DNA of 64,000 bases. It comes from Brachionus manjavacas (lineage: Eukaryota; Rotifera; Eurotatoria; Ploima; Brachionidae). Location of the stretch: positions 1 to 64,000 of the forward strand of contig JAHQIY010000055.1 of NCBI GenBank assembly GCA_019054805.1, read 5' to 3'. Position numbers and translations under genes: made by a program. Below, piece by piece: positions 36,491-46,670 of the stretch. The notes beneath the pieces are model-generated. The model saw nothing but the letters and a program-made list of their open reading frames with translations. It ran no database searches and was not told the origin of the DNA. How positions within the stretch are numbered: the stretch's first letter is position 1; each line of letters begins with the position of its first letter.

Positions 36491-37780
36491 TTAAGTAACT
36501 ATAAAGTCACGTAAAACTGCCCCTTCTCTTTTTTCAAGTCTAGACCAATCCACTTGTTGCATGCGAACATCAATCAACAAGTTACCTTCCTGGTCATATT
36601 CTTCTCGTTGAATACATTTCATTTGGAAGAATGTACTACGAATTCGCCCTTGATGTTGTGGCGGGATTCGCAATTGATACTGAACCATTTGACTCGCGAG
36701 ACGCTCAGTCAACGCATCAAACAGCAGCTCAATACCTATGCCTTCCATTGCAGAAACCCAAACTGCGCGAGGAATTCCTTCCTCATCACGTTCTATACGA
36801 GGTTTCTGGCCTTCTAGGTTATCAATCTTGTTCATGACAACCAGAGACGGTACCTCGTGGGCATCGATCTCTTCTAGCACTTCATGAACAGCTTGAATAT
36901 TCTCACGAAAACGGTCGTCGCTGGCATCTACAACATGTAACAAAATGTCAGCTTCTTGAGTTTCTTGCAGTGTTGCTTTAAATGCAGCAACAAGATCGTG
37001 CGGAAGATGACGAATAAACCCTACCGTATCGGCTAAGATCGCCGGGCCAACATCCGCTAGCTCTATTTTACGTAAAGTTGGGTCTAGCGTAGCAAACAGC
37101 TGGTCTGCGGCGTAAACGCCTGCTTCAGTAATACGGTTAAATAAGGTCGACTTACCTGCGTTGGTATAACCCACTAAGGAAACAGTCGGGATTTCCGCTC
37201 GATTTCGAGCACGGCGACCTTGTTCACGCTGTTTAGCCACTTTCCCTAAACGGCGCAATATCGCTTTAATACGATCACGCAATAGACGTCGGTCAGTTTC
37301 TAACTGAGTTTCACCTGGACCACGTAAACCGATACCACCTTTCTGTCTTTCAAGGTGCGTCCAGCCGCGGATCAATCGGGTTGAGATATGGCGAAGCTGA
37401 GCAAGCTCAACCTGCAATTTACCTTCATGAGTTCGGGCGCGTTGAGCAAAAATATCGAGGATCAGACCTGTACGGTCAACCACACGACACTTACACAACT
37501 GTTCGAGGTTACGTTCTTGGGCAGGAGAGAGGGCGTGATTAAAAATCACAATATCAGCGCCAGATAACTGCACAGCCTGTGCAATCTCTTGAGCCTTACC
37601 CTCTCCGACATAGTATTTAGGGTGTGGAGACTGGCGACTTCCGGTTACAACTTGTAACGCAGAAACGCCAGCTGAAGAGACCAACATCTCAAATTCGCTG
37701 AGATCTTCCCACTCCCCTTCTTGCGTGAAGTTGATATGAACAAGTACGGCTCGCTCACCGGCTTCATAACGGTCAAACAA
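36491..37780 (-). CDS. hflX: HflX, ribosome-splitting GTPase
   Basis: A 429-aa GTPase: N-terminal HflX domain (PKYYVGEGKAQEI, FNHALSPAQERNLE), then the G domain with GYTNAGKSTLFNRIT, ADTVGFIRHLPHDLVAAF and NKID. It starts at TTG 37780 with AGGAG eight bases upstream; MFDRYEAGERAVLVHI is the usual Vibrio N terminus, so the rare start is credible and may limit expression. Rescues stalled ribosomes under heat stress. Confidence 0.95.
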   Translation of the reverse strand: MFDRYEAGERAVLVHINFTQEGEWEDLSEFEMLVSSAGVSALQVVTGSRQSPHPKYYVGEGKAQEIAQAVQLSGADIVIFNHALSPAQERNLEQLCKCRVVDRTGLILDIFAQRARTHEGKLQVELAQLRHISTRLIRGWTHLERQKGGIGLRGPGETQLETDRRLLRDRIKAILRRLGKVAKQREQGRRARNRAEIPTVSLVGYTNAGKSTLFNRITEAGVYAADQLFATLDPTLRKIELADVGPAILADTVGFIRHLPHDLVAAFKATLQETQEADILLHVVDASDDRFRENIQAVHEVLEEIDAHEVPSLVVMNKIDNLEGQKPRIERDEEGIPRAVWVSAMEGIGIELLFDALTERLASQMVQYQLRIPPQHQGRIRSTFFQMKCIQREEYDQEGNLLIDVRMQQVDWSRLEKREGAVLRDFIVT

Positions 37781-37820
37781 GCAATCAACTCCTTACAAAC
37801 AAATATGGTAATTCAGAGAA

Positions 37821-38117
<297 letters not shown>

Positions 38118-38273
38118 TTATTTAGCTAGTGGTGCGCTGCATTAAAAGATGCGGCCTTTGCTCTGAGCTAAACGAATAAAATAACACCCTGTCGCTACTT
38201 GTTATGACGGCTTTAAAGCGAAATTTCAAGTAACAGATCCTTTACAGGGCACATTCACGCAAAAGCGATCACA

Positions 38274-39224
38274 TTATACACAGCTAAAACCTTCAGATGC
38301 TATGGCATTTGAGACAGTTTCTAGCGCGTGTTCAATGTTTTCACTATCTAACCAAGTTAAATCATCCCAGCTGCGTAACCAGGTGATTTGTCGCTTGGCC
38401 AATTGACGGGTTGCACAGACGCCCTTAAAAATGGCTTCATCTAACGTGCAGTTCCCATCCAAATAGTCCCACATCTGCCTATAACCTACACAACGAATCG
38501 AAGGTAGATCTGGGTGAAGATCATCGCGAGCATATAGCGCACGCATTTCATCTTCAAAACCCGCTTCGATCATCTTCTCGTAGCGCAGCTCAATTCGGCG
38601 ATGGAGCTCTGCCCTTTCCTTGGGAGCTATTGCAAACTGTTTAACTCGGTACGGCAGGCTTTCGCCCTTAGTTTGAGTTAACTCAGTAAGAGTTTTACCT
38701 GAAATTCGATAAACTTCCAATGCCCTAGACAATCTTTGTGGATCATTCGGGTGGATTCGCTCTGCTGAGACAGGATCAATCTCTTTTAACTGATCGTGTA
38801 ATTTATCCCAACCTAAAGCTAGTGCTTCTTGCTCTATCTGTTGGCGAATTTCAGTATCCGCGGCTGGTAGTGGCGATAACCCTTCCAGTAACGCTTTGTA
38901 GTAAAGCATGGTGCCACCAACGAGTAGTGGGATCTTGCCTTGCTCTACAATTTTATTCATTTCATTCAGCGCATCACGACGAAAATCAGCAGCAGAATAG
39001 GCTTCACTAGGATCAAGAATATCGATCAAGCTATGCGGCGCTTGGGCTTGTTCCTCGGCATCAGGTTTTGCCGTACCAATATCCATTCCTTTGTAGATCA
39101 GCGCTGAATCAACTGAAATGATCTCTACCGGGAATTTCTGGCGTAAACGAATCGCAAGATCCGTTTTTCCTGACGCTGTTGGCCCCATTAAAAATAGAGC
39201 TAAAGGTAATTCTGTGTTGTTCAT
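38274..39224 (-). CDS. miaA: tRNA dimethylallyltransferase MiaA
   Basis: A 316-aa enzyme that prenylates A37 of tRNAs reading U-starting codons. P-loop [30 protein letters not shown], and [11 protein letters not shown]. Overlaps mutL by 4 bp. Confidence 0.96.
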   Translation of the reverse strand: MNNTELPLALFLMGPTASGKTDLAIRLRQKFPVEIISVDSALIYKGMDIGTAKPDAEEQAQAPHSLIDILDPSEAYSAADFRRDALNEMNKIVEQGKIPLLVGGTMLYYKALLEGLSPLPAADTEIRQQIEQEALALGWDKLHDQLKEIDPVSAERIHPNDPQRLSRALEVYRISGKTLTELTQTKGESLPYRVKQFAIAPKERAELHRRIELRYEKMIEAGFEDEMRALYARDDLHPDLPSIRCVGYRQMWDYLDGNCTLDEAIFKGVCATRQLAKRQITWLRSWDDLTWLDSENIEHALETVSNAIASEGFSCV

Positions 39225-41194
39225 AATTCTAACGCTGCAATCGTTGCAGAAAAGTCTACTGGCTTAACAAAGGTTTGGTCACTAAGTGGAAGTCTTCCTT
39301 GCCACAATTGCTCTACATCAGCAATTATCTGGATGGCTTCCGACAAAGTGTAGTCACTTTTTACCTGAGTAATATGATCACTAAGCCATTTTGCTAACTG
39401 GGTATGTGACAACGGCTGTGAAGCGGCTTGACACGAGACCGCGTAAGATAGCAGATCTGGCACCAGTTGTTGCAAGTTTTGTTGCCTCAATGGTTGGGGC
39501 ACACCCATTACCATCAGTGCCTTATTACCGCGTGCTTTTAGTTCAATGCCGAATGTATCTAGCGTTGGCTGAAGCGCTTGCGCAACTTCGAGCAGAGCGT
39601 CATCTAACTTAACCGACAATGGAACCAATAACGGTTGGCTTTTTAAATTACCTTCGCGAGTCGACAATTGACCATTGATCCGAAGCCACTCCGCTTTAGC
39701 AAGGTTGACCAAACGCGTACCTTGCTTATCTGCCATCACAAGATACCGACCTTGTACGACATGGATTGCTTTTCCTAACGATTCGACAAACTGAACATCA
39801 ACTTGTTCATTTGAAATTGTCTTTGCCGCTGGAATTTGTGCTTTTTCCGCTTCAGCGATATCCGGAGTTTGGAGTAATTCCTGATAAGCTTTCACTTCCT
39901 GCTTGCTCGGCGCAGGTTCGCTATAGCGCTCAGTGACTCTTGGCTTGTTTAGCGGGCGAGATTCATGCCATTCATTCCTTGGCTGCGCTTCACGCACACT
40001 CTCTCGACTCTCGGCATAATCGGCTTTACCGGGATAAGATGGCACTGACTCAATTGCGCGATATTCTTGCTGAGAAGTACGATTTGCCACTTCACGAGGT
40101 GCAGAAGTTAGCTCTGGCTCATCCGTTGGGTTCGATGGCTGCTCTACATGGAATGCAGAAGCGGTTTGTTCGGGCTTATCAATATGGGCACTTTGAGCCA
40201 AGGCATCACTCAGCGCTTGATAGATAAAGTCATGCACAAGCCGCGCTTGATGGAAGCGAACTTCATGCTTGGCAGGATGTACATTGACATCGACTTGATG
40301 TGGGTCGAGTTCGATAAAGAGCACATATGTCGCAAACTGATCGGGGCGCAGGCTAGTCTCATAGCTTTGGCGAATCGCGTGATTGATCAGTTTGTCACGC
40401 ATCATACGGCCATTAACGTAACAGTATTGCAGATCGCTTTGCTGACGCGCACCCTCTGGCGTGGTGATCCAACCATGCAGCTTGAGCCCCTGATGCTCTA
40501 GCTCTATTTTAAGCATATTACGCACAAAGGCGTTGCCACACACAGCCGCAATACGCTTTTCTGCCTGTGCCTCAGTTTTCGCCGCGCGATACTGTTTAAT
40601 GAGTTTGCCGTTGTGTCTAAGATTGATCGTAACGTCGAAGCAGCTCAACGCAATCCGTTTCAATAACTCATCTATATGGGTAAATTCGGTTTTCTCTGTA
40701 CGTAGAAACTTGCGCCTCGCTGGCGTATTAAAGAACAGATCAAGCACTTCAACCGTGGTACCAATAGGATGGGCAGCAGGCTGAAGCTTAACCTGCATCT
40801 CGCGGCCTTCACTGTACGCTGACCAAGCTTGCTCTTGCGTCGCGGGTCGTGAGGTCATGGTTAAACGGGCAACAGAACTGATACTCGCTAAAGCTTCACC
40901 ACGAAAGCCTAAGCTAATGATCGCTTCTAGATCATCAAGGGTGTGAATCTTCGACGTGGCATGTCGACTTAGCGCCAGACCTAACTCATCTTTGACGATC
41001 CCTTTGCCATTGTCGCGAACACGGATCAGCTTGGCGCCACCCTTCTCGATATCAATATCGATGCGTGTTGCGCCAGAATCTAAGCTATTTTCCACCAACT
41101 CTTTGACTACAGAAGCGGGTCTTTCTACCACTTCGCCCGCCGCGATTTGGTTGGCAAGGCGCGCAGGAAGGATCTTAATCGTCACGTCTGGCAC
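39221..41194 (-). CDS. mutL: DNA mismatch repair protein MutL
   Basis: A 657-aa mismatch-repair coordinator: GHKL ATPase domain ([45 protein letters not shown]), transducer domain, a long non-conserved linker rich in Ser/Glu (about 340-470), and a C-terminal dimerisation domain without an endonuclease DQHA motif, as in MutH-containing species. Overlaps miaA; 5 bp after amiB. Confidence 0.96.
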   Translation of the reverse strand: MPDVTIKILPARLANQIAAGEVVERPASVVKELVENSLDSGATRIDIDIEKGGAKLIRVRDNGKGIVKDELGLALSRHATSKIHTLDDLEAIISLGFRGEALASISSVARLTMTSRPATQEQAWSAYSEGREMQVKLQPAAHPIGTTVEVLDLFFNTPARRKFLRTEKTEFTHIDELLKRIALSCFDVTINLRHNGKLIKQYRAAKTEAQAEKRIAAVCGNAFVRNMLKIELEHQGLKLHGWITTPEGARQQSDLQYCYVNGRMMRDKLINHAIRQSYETSLRPDQFATYVLFIELDPHQVDVNVHPAKHEVRFHQARLVHDFIYQALSDALAQSAHIDKPEQTASAFHVEQPSNPTDEPELTSAPREVANRTSQQEYRAIESVPSYPGKADYAESRESVREAQPRNEWHESRPLNKPRVTERYSEPAPSKQEVKAYQELLQTPDIAEAEKAQIPAAKTISNEQVDVQFVESLGKAIHVVQGRYLVMADKQGTRLVNLAKAEWLRINGQLSTREGNLKSQPLLVPLSVKLDDALLEVAQALQPTLDTFGIELKARGNKALMVMGVPQPLRQQNLQQLVPDLLSYAVSCQAASQPLSHTQLAKWLSDHITQVKSDYTLSEAIQIIADVEQLWQGRLPLSDQTFVKPVDFSATIAALEL

Positions 41195-41199
41195 TCACT

Positions 41200-42924
41200 T
41201 TAGTTGTGGGGAATGATCAACACCTGACCAACCGCCAACTGATCAGAACGCAAGTTATTAGCTTTGCGAATGTTGTTCACACTGACCTGATACTTGCTGG
41301 CAATTTTACCCAAGAACTCACCACGCTTAACTGTGTGCTTACGCAGTGGTTGATCTTTCATACTCACAGTAATCTTTAACTTTTGCCCAAGTTTTAGTGT
41401 ATCGGACTTGAGCTTATTTTCTTTCTTAATCGCAGCAACCGAAACTTTGTACTTCTCTGCGATCTTTCCTAGATACTCGCCACGCTGTACTACGTGAGTC
41501 AGAGTCTTAGTTTCGACTGGATTCTTAATTTGTGGCACCGAGATAGACTTACTTGAGCCCGGAATCGTCAGGATCTGACCAATGGCTAAGCTGGTACTCT
41601 TGAGCTTATTGGTCTGCATAATCGCTTTCGTCGACGTGCCATATTTACTGGCTATTAACGACAGCGACTCACCGCGTGCCACTTTGTGCTTGATAGTTTT
41701 ACCGCGATTAGCAAACAGAGTGCCTTCCGGTGGGTTTGCCTCAAAGTACTGGACAATCGCCTTAGCGAGCGAGCGAGCCAGTTTGTCTTGGTGGCTGCGC
41801 TGGAACAACAATCTTTCTTCAGTCGGGTTAGTAATGAAGCCCGTCTCAACGAGTACAGAAGGAATATCTGGTGACTTCAATACCGCCAAGCTTGCGTTAA
41901 CCGGATCTTTCTTGTGCAGCTTGATACCCGCTCGCGTCATTTCTCGCAGGATCTTCGTTGCCAGTTTATAGCCTTCTTTTTGTGAATGGCTAAATTGCAG
42001 ATCAAGCAAAGTCTGACTGACATTCCTATCGTTATTGTTCTTTGATAGGACTTCTCCAGCCCCACCTAGTAGTTGAGATTGTTCCTCATGATTCTCTACC
42101 CAACGCGCTATCTCCGAGTTTGCTCGACGAGTATTCAAGACAAATACTGAACCACCGCGCGGTTGAGGCGTATGGAAACCATCGGCGTGAATCGAAACCA
42201 GCAAGTGTGCTTTATTACGGCGAGCTATCTCTGAACGTTTGTTTAAATTGACAAAGTAGTCACCGCCTCGGGTCAGTACCGCTTTCATTCCCGGCACAGC
42301 ATTGATTTGGGCAACGATCTTCTTAGAAATTGCTAAGGTCGCATGCTTTTCATATTTTTTGCTCGGACCAATTGAACCTGGATCTTCACCACCATGACCC
42401 GGGTCAATCGCCACCACGATATCTGCCGTTCCGGCCAACTGAGAAGCATCGCGGCTCACTGTTGTTGAGCTGCTTGATTTTGCAGGAGTTGAGGTTGCTT
42501 TCTTCTGACTGCCATGAGGCATATCGATCACAAGACGGTGACCATATTGCCCACCCGGAGTGGGTGCAAGCTTAAACAGTTGAGGAGTCACTTTTCGTTT
42601 TAGCTCAAACACCAAACGATAAGTGCCTTTATTGGGCGGAGAGCTTTTACGGATCTTTTTCAAGACTGGACTATCGGTGATGTTGATAGGCAGCTTAGTG
42701 CTCAGAGACGTTTTCTTTAAATCAACGACTAAACGCTCTGGACTAGAGAGCGTAAAATAGCTGTAGTCAGCTTCTGATGAAAGATCGATGACAACACGTG
42801 TCTCATCAGGAGAAGGCCAAACACGAATCCCTTCTAGCGCGTTTGCGAATGCAAAACCGGGCGCAAGAGTAAGAGCAAGAAGAAATGGAAAGAAAACAGC
42901 TCTTATAAAAGTACTCTTCAACAT
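41200..42924 (-). CDS. amiB: N-acetylmuramoyl-L-alanine amidase AmiB
   Basis: A 574-aa periplasmic zinc amidase that splits septal peptidoglycan. ATG 42924 has GGAG at the right distance and overlaps the tsaE end. Signal peptide (to about FAFA), AMIN domain for septal targeting, amidase domain with zinc ligands ([25 protein letters not shown]), and three C-terminal LysM repeats ([54 protein letters not shown]). EnvC, its activator, is at 56809-57945. Confidence 0.95.
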   Translation of the reverse strand: MLKSTFIRAVFFPFLLALTLAPGFAFANALEGIRVWPSPDETRVVIDLSSEADYSYFTLSSPERLVVDLKKTSLSTKLPINITDSPVLKKIRKSSPPNKGTYRLVFELKRKVTPQLFKLAPTPGGQYGHRLVIDMPHGSQKKATSTPAKSSSSTTVSRDASQLAGTADIVVAIDPGHGGEDPGSIGPSKKYEKHATLAISKKIVAQINAVPGMKAVLTRGGDYFVNLNKRSEIARRNKAHLLVSIHADGFHTPQPRGGSVFVLNTRRANSEIARWVENHEEQSQLLGGAGEVLSKNNNDRNVSQTLLDLQFSHSQKEGYKLATKILREMTRAGIKLHKKDPVNASLAVLKSPDIPSVLVETGFITNPTEERLLFQRSHQDKLARSLAKAIVQYFEANPPEGTLFANRGKTIKHKVARGESLSLIASKYGTSTKAIMQTNKLKSTSLAIGQILTIPGSSKSISVPQIKNPVETKTLTHVVQRGEYLGKIAEKYKVSVAAIKKENKLKSDTLKLGQKLKITVSMKDQPLRKHTVKRGEFLGKIASKYQVSVNNIRKANNLRSDQLAVGQVLIIPHN

Positions 42925-43382
42925 AACTCCAACTGTTCTAATAATTGACATCCGTACTGATTATTTGCCGTCAGTACAACAACACGTGCCTCTCCGTCAT
43001 AACGAAGATCAATATCCAGATCGGCTTCTGGCAGCAGACCTTGTCCTTTCTCAGGCCACTCCACCAAACAGATAGCATCTGAAGTGAAGTAATCACGGAT
43101 CCCCATAAACTCAAGTTCTTCAGGATCCGCTAAACGGTAAAGATCAAAATGGTAAACCTGCCACTGATCCAGCTGATAAGGTTCAACTAGAGTGTAAGTT
43201 GGGCTTTTCACATTGCCTTCATGACCAAGCGCGCGAACAAAACCACGACTAAATGTCGTTTTACCTGCACCCAAATCACCGTGTAAGTAGATGGTGGTTT
43301 GTTGAGAGCATAAGTGTGCCAATGCTGTCCCTAATTGAATCGTTGCTTGTTCATCTTTAAGGGCAAATTGTTTGGTGGTCAT
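42918..43382 (-). CDS. tsaE: TsaE, tRNA threonylcarbamoyladenosine ATPase
   Basis: A 154-aa ATPase of the t6A pathway; drives TsaB-TsaD turnover. P-loop [19 protein letters not shown] and [10 protein letters not shown] prefer ATG 43382 (MTTKQF) over an upstream TTG. Overlaps amiB by 7 bp. The E. coli neighbour nnr is absent here between tsaE and queG. Confidence 0.93.
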   Translation of the reverse strand: MTTKQFALKDEQATIQLGTALAHLCSQQTTIYLHGDLGAGKTTFSRGFVRALGHEGNVKSPTYTLVEPYQLDQWQVYHFDLYRLADPEELEFMGIRDYFTSDAICLVEWPEKGQGLLPEADLDIDLRYDGEARVVVLTANNQYGCQLLEQLELC

Positions 43383-43580
43383 GAAGATCAATCTCTACGC
43401 TGTGACTATATAAAAATCAAAAGAACAGGAATAGTAAACTGGGTTGGAATTGAGAGACAAGAGATCTTGTGTAAGTAAAACGAAAAATCAGCGATTTCTT
43501 GCCATTTTTCGCTTTTCCTTGGCTAGATCCTGCATATAAGATCCGTTAAGATCCTGCCCCCTTTACCCGGAGCAATCAGA

Positions 43581-44693
43581 ATGAACTACCAAGAGCTCGC
43601 AGACAAGATCAAAATTTGGGGCCAAGAACTTGGCTTCCAAAAAGTTGGCATCTGCGATGTAGATCTCTCTGAGCATGAAGCTGAACTACAAAAATGGCTT
43701 GATGCAGGCTATCACGGGGAAATGGACTGGATGGCTCGTCATGGGATGATGAGAGCGCGTCCCGCTGAATTACTCCCAGGCACTGTCCGTGTCATTAGCG
43801 TACGTATGAACTACCTTCCTCCTGAAGCGCAATTTGCCGCCAACCTGTCGGATCCGACTCAAGCCTATATAAGCCGCTACTCTCTTGGGCGTGATTATCA
43901 CAAGTTAATCCGCAACCAGTTAAAAAAGCTCGGGCAAAAAATAGAGCAAGAAGTTGGCAGCTTTGGCCACCGACCTTTTGTGGATTCCGCACCGATACTT
44001 GAAAGGCCTTTGGCGCAGAAAGCTGGACTAGGCTGGACTGGAAAACATTCACTTATTCTAGATAAAGAGTGTGGCTCATGGTTTTTCCTTGGTGAGTTAC
44101 TGATAGACCTTCCTCTTCCAGTCGACGAACCCAGCGTTGATGAATGTGGCAAATGCAAAGCTTGTATTACCTCATGCCCGACACAAGCCATCGTAGATAA
44201 TGGTATTGTCGACGCAAGACGCTGTATCTCCTACTTAACCATTGAATTTGACGGTGTCATCCCAGAAGAGTTTCGCAAAGCCATGGGCAACAGAATCTAT
44301 GGTTGCGACGACTGTCAACTTGTCTGCCCTTGGAATCGCTTTTCCGATTTAACCGATCAGCAAGACTTTCATCGTAGAGATGCATTGACCAATGCAAATC
44401 TCGTTGAACTTTTTAAATGGGATGAGGCGACTTTCTTAAAAAATATGGAAGGTTCAGCTATTCGCCGTATCGGGCATTTGCAATGGCTAAGAAACCTGTC
44501 AGTCGCAATGGGAAATGCTCCCTACTCTATCGATATCATTGAAGCGCTAGAGAATCGCCTAGGTATAAGTGAAACCCTAGATATACATATTAAGTGGGCT
44601 TTAGAGCAACAACGAACGCAAATCCCTGCTCAATCAACTAAGCTAAATAGGTTGATTAGAATTGTCGAAAAAGGCTTACCACGCGATGCATAA
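43581..44693 (+). CDS. queG: Epoxyqueuosine reductase QueG
   Basis: A 370-aa cobalamin-dependent enzyme for the last step of queuosine synthesis. Two [4Fe-4S] motifs: CGKCKACITSCPTQAI and CDDCQLVCPWN; substrate region RVISVRMNYLP. C-terminal HEAT-like tail. Divergent from tsaE; the tRNA cluster lies downstream across a 549-bp non-coding region. Confidence 0.95.
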   Translation: MNYQELADKIKIWGQELGFQKVGICDVDLSEHEAELQKWLDAGYHGEMDWMARHGMMRARPAELLPGTVRVISVRMNYLPPEAQFAANLSDPTQAYISRYSLGRDYHKLIRNQLKKLGQKIEQEVGSFGHRPFVDSAPILERPLAQKAGLGWTGKHSLILDKECGSWFFLGELLIDLPLPVDEPSVDECGKCKACITSCPTQAIVDNGIVDARRCISYLTIEFDGVIPEEFRKAMGNRIYGCDDCQLVCPWNRFSDLTDQQDFHRRDALTNANLVELFKWDEATFLKNMEGSAIRRIGHLQWLRNLSVAMGNAPYSIDIIEALENRLGISETLDIHIKWALEQQRTQIPAQSTKLNRLIRIVEKGLPRDA

Positions 44694-44893
44694 TGCTTGC
44701 CGGACTTAGCCACTCAGAGTTTGACCTAGCTCCAAAAACCAAAATGTGGAAAAAAGAAAGAATGATTACTCATTTTCTTACAGGTGGAGAAGTTAATCAC
44801 AGTGGTGATAAATGACTAGGATCAAAAAACAGTGACTTAATGATCGTAAATAACTACTAACTCAACTAACCTCAAATGAATAATAACCTTAAA

Positions 44894-44906
44894 AATCAAG
44901 CATTTA
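44894..44906 (+). promoter_or_regulatory. IHF-binding consensus
   Basis: AATCAAGCATTTA fits WATCAANNNNTTR exactly. It lies about 95 bp from the perfect DnaA boxes and 140 bp from the relaxed one. Confidence 0.55.
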
Positions 44907-45000
44907 CAATAAATTCGATATTAGGTAAGAAAGTTTCAACAACAAAAAGATCGTTTTAGTCAAGCGTTATACATGAATAAAAATCAGGTTACCCACCAAG

Positions 45001-45028
45001 TTATCCACAATTATACATCTGTGGATAA
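45001..45028. promoter_or_regulatory. Pair of perfect DnaA boxes in inverted orientation
   Basis: TTATCCACA at 45001-45009 and TGTGGATAA at 45020-45028, 10 bp apart. Both match the strongest DnaA box with no mismatch. Confidence 0.85.
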
Positions 45029-45242
45029 GTCTGTTGACTAACATGCCAAACCCTAGCTCACATAATGCTTGCTATTGATTCTGACTGAGCACATCTCGTG
45101 CTGAGATTTAATATTGAGACATAAAAATGCCCACCTAAAAACTAGGAGGACTTTTTACTGATTTGGGGTTCATGCTTCGCAGCATTAGCTAAAGAGCGGT
45201 GACCATAAGGTCTATTCAAATGAAAATCATTTGAAGGAGATT

Positions 45243-45334
45243 TGGAGCGACACACGAGGTTCCCTATTCATAAACAAAAAGGCGTGACCTCAACCTTGGC
45301 AAGGTTGCGCTCAATCAAACTGAGCGGGTGTTGC
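45243..45334 (-). pseudogene. Degenerate tRNA-Gly remnant
   Basis: Retains the CCA end, T-stem half and the TTGCCAA anticodon arm of the neighbouring tRNA-Gly, but about 20 foreign bases interrupt the T-loop region (near 45262-45282) and the D arm and acceptor stem have several changes. Last unit of the array in the direction of transcription; cannot fold as tRNA. Confidence 0.8.
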
Positions 45335-45372
45335 ATCTTTATCACCGTTAAGCACGATGAAGGCTATCAAAT

Positions 45373-45448
45373 TGGAGCGACACACGAGGTTCGAACTCGT
45401 GACCTCAACCTTGGCAAGGTTGCGCTCTACCAACTGAGCTAGTGTCGC
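45373..45448 (-). tRNA. tRNA-Gly(GCC)
   Basis: 76 bases with encoded CCA. Acceptor GCGACAC/GTGTCGC, D arm GCTCAGTTGGTAGAGC, anticodon loop TTGCCAA, T loop TTCGAAC. Copy nearest the end of the operon. Confidence 0.95.
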
Positions 45449-45486
45449 ATCTTTGTCACCGTTAAGCACGATGAGGGCTATCAATT

Positions 45487-45562
45487 TGGAGCGACACACG
45501 AGGTTCGAACTCGTGACCTCAACCTTGGCAAGGTTGCGCTCTACCAACTGAGCTAGTGTCGC
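45487..45562 (-). tRNA. tRNA-Gly(GCC)
   Basis: Identical by eye to the other intact copies; anticodon loop TTGCCAA. Follows the fMet gene at 45565-45641 after 2 bp. Confidence 0.95.
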
Positions 45563-45564
45563 TT

Positions 45565-45590
45565 TGGTTGCGGGGGCCGGATTTGAACCG

Positions 45591-45624
<34 letters not shown>

Positions 45625-45641
45625 AGCTGCTCCACCCCGCG
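45565..45641 (-). tRNA. Initiator tRNA-fMet(CAT)
   Basis: 77 bases with encoded CCA. Initiator marks: unpaired C1 against A72, three G-C pairs below the anticodon (GGG/CCC around CTCATAA), and A11-U24-type D stem. First of four copies by coordinate. Confidence 0.95.
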
Positions 45642-45682
45642 TCCGTATTCACCATTTAAGGCATGATGAAAGCCTTCAAATT

Positions 45683-45758
45683 TGGAGCGACACACGAGGT
45701 TCGAACTCGTGACCTCAACCTTGGCAAGGTTGCGCTCTACCAACTGAGCTAGTGTCGC
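45683..45758 (-). tRNA. tRNA-Gly(GCC)
   Basis: Intact 76-base copy, 2 bp after an fMet gene. Confidence 0.95.
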
Positions 45759-45760
45759 TT

Positions 45761-45786
45761 TGGTTGCGGGGGCCGGATTTGAACCG

Positions 45787-45820
<34 letters not shown>

Positions 45821-45837
45821 AGCTGCTCCACCCCGCG
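45761..45837 (-). tRNA. Initiator tRNA-fMet(CAT)
   Basis: 77-base copy, same initiator features as the gene at 45565. Confidence 0.95.
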
Positions 45838-45879
45838 TCCGTATTGTTTCACCGTTAAGCACGATGACAGCTTTAAATT

Positions 45880-45958
45880 TGGAGCGACACACGAGGTTCG
45901 AACTCGTGACCTCAACTCTTACGGCAAGGTTGCGCTCTACCAACTGAGCTAGTGTCGC
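45880..45958 (-). tRNA. tRNA-Gly variant with 3 extra bases in the anticodon arm
   Basis: 79 bases. All else matches the other copies, but the anticodon arm reads CAACCTTGCCGTAAGAGTTG instead of CAACCTTGCCAAGGTTG. The 3' half of the stem no longer pairs fully and the loop becomes about 10 bases. Probably not functional; GCC is still present. Confidence 0.75.
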
Positions 45959-45960
45959 GT

Positions 45961-45986
45961 TGGTTGCGGGGGCCGGATTTGAACCG

Positions 45987-46020
<34 letters not shown>

Positions 46021-46037
46021 AGCTGCTCCACCCCGCG
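45961..46037 (-). tRNA. Initiator tRNA-fMet(CAT)
   Basis: 77-base copy, directly upstream (2 bp) of the variant tRNA-Gly. Confidence 0.95.
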
Positions 46038-46079
46038 TCCGTATTCACCATTTAAGGCATGATGAAAGCCTCTCAAATT

Positions 46080-46155
46080 TGGAGCGACACACGAGGTTCG
46101 AACTCGTGACCTCAACCTTGGCAAGGTTGCGCTCTACCAACTGAGCTAGTGTCGC
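46080..46155 (-). tRNA. tRNA-Gly(GCC)
   Basis: Intact 76-base copy, 2 bp after the fMet gene at 46158. Confidence 0.95.
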
Positions 46156-46157
46156 TT

Positions 46158-46183
46158 TGGTTGCGGGGGCCGGATTTGAACCG

Positions 46184-46217
<34 letters not shown>

Positions 46218-46234
46218 AGCTGCTCCACCCCGCG
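46158..46234 (-). tRNA. Initiator tRNA-fMet(CAT)
   Basis: 77-base copy, the first fMet gene in transcription order. Confidence 0.95.
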
Positions 46235-46276
46235 TCCGTATTGTTTCACCGTTAAGCACGATGACAGCTTTAAATT

Positions 46277-46352
46277 TGGAGCGACACACGAGGTTCGAAC
46301 TCGTGACCTCAACCTTGGCAAGGTTGCGCTCTACCAACTGAGCTAGTGTCGC
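46277..46352 (-). tRNA. tRNA-Gly(GCC)
   Basis: Intact 76-base copy, first gene of the tRNA operon, about 33 bp after the promoter -10 element. Confidence 0.95.
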
Positions 46353-46384
46353 ATCAACAACGTTTCCGTCGTTCAGGGCTGCGA

Positions 46385-46412
46385 ATTATAAGAGCATTTT
46401 TTTGTGATGCAA
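46385..46412 (-). promoter_or_regulatory. Promoter of the fMet/Gly tRNA operon
   Basis: Minus strand: -35 TTGCAT (46407-46412), 16-bp spacer, perfect -10 TATAAT (46385-46390), then a GC-rich discriminator CGCAGCCC as in stringently controlled stable-RNA promoters. The remaining 46413-46670 holds no other feature I can support. Confidence 0.8.
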
Positions 46413-46670
46413 GTCCTTCATGCAAAAAAAATCCATTTTTTTCCTGTTTGGATGAAAAGCGCACATCAATCATCAAAACAGCTTGAAATTTAAACGAAAT
46501 GCATTTTGTTAAATAACATAAAAGTAACCTCACCTATGCGCAAATTGGGATATTGACCTGCATTTTGGTGACTTAATGTCGCTGATGGATGCAAATTTTA
46601 ATATAACTATTGGCTATAAAAGCCTCGTTCCAATAGTTACAAGATTTCTCCTAGTTAAGGTTCAGTGTCC

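Larger units (their letters stand above)
44694..45242. other. Non-coding region with DnaA boxes and an IHF consensus (datA-like position)
   Basis: No credible gene in 549 bp. It contains perfect DnaA boxes TTATCCACA (45001-45009, plus) and TGTGGATAA (45020-45028, minus), a relaxed-consensus box TGTGGAAAA (44745-44753, minus), weaker 7-8/9 matches (44793-44801, 44967-44975, 45011-45019), a perfect IHF consensus AATCAAGCATTTA (44894-44906) and three GATC sites. It lies between queG and the glycine tRNAs, where E. coli has the DnaA-titration locus datA. The function is inferred from position and motifs only. Confidence 0.6.

Noticed and set aside
44744-44815. A 23-codon frame inside the datA-like region
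   Set aside because: No ribosome-binding site and its start overlaps a DnaA-box match; short frames occur by chance in AT-rich DNA.
45001-45028. Chromosomal origin of replication
   Set aside because: Vibrio oriC lies by mnmG/mioC and has more clustered boxes and an AT-rich unwinding region; here the neighbours are queG and tRNAs.
45242-46346. Several open frames of 60-114 codons on both strands (for example with repeated TLAQLVERNLAKVEVTSSNLVCRS)
   Set aside because: They are translations across tRNA genes, a well-known annotation artefact; the DNA is fully explained by tRNA-fMet and tRNA-Gly copies.
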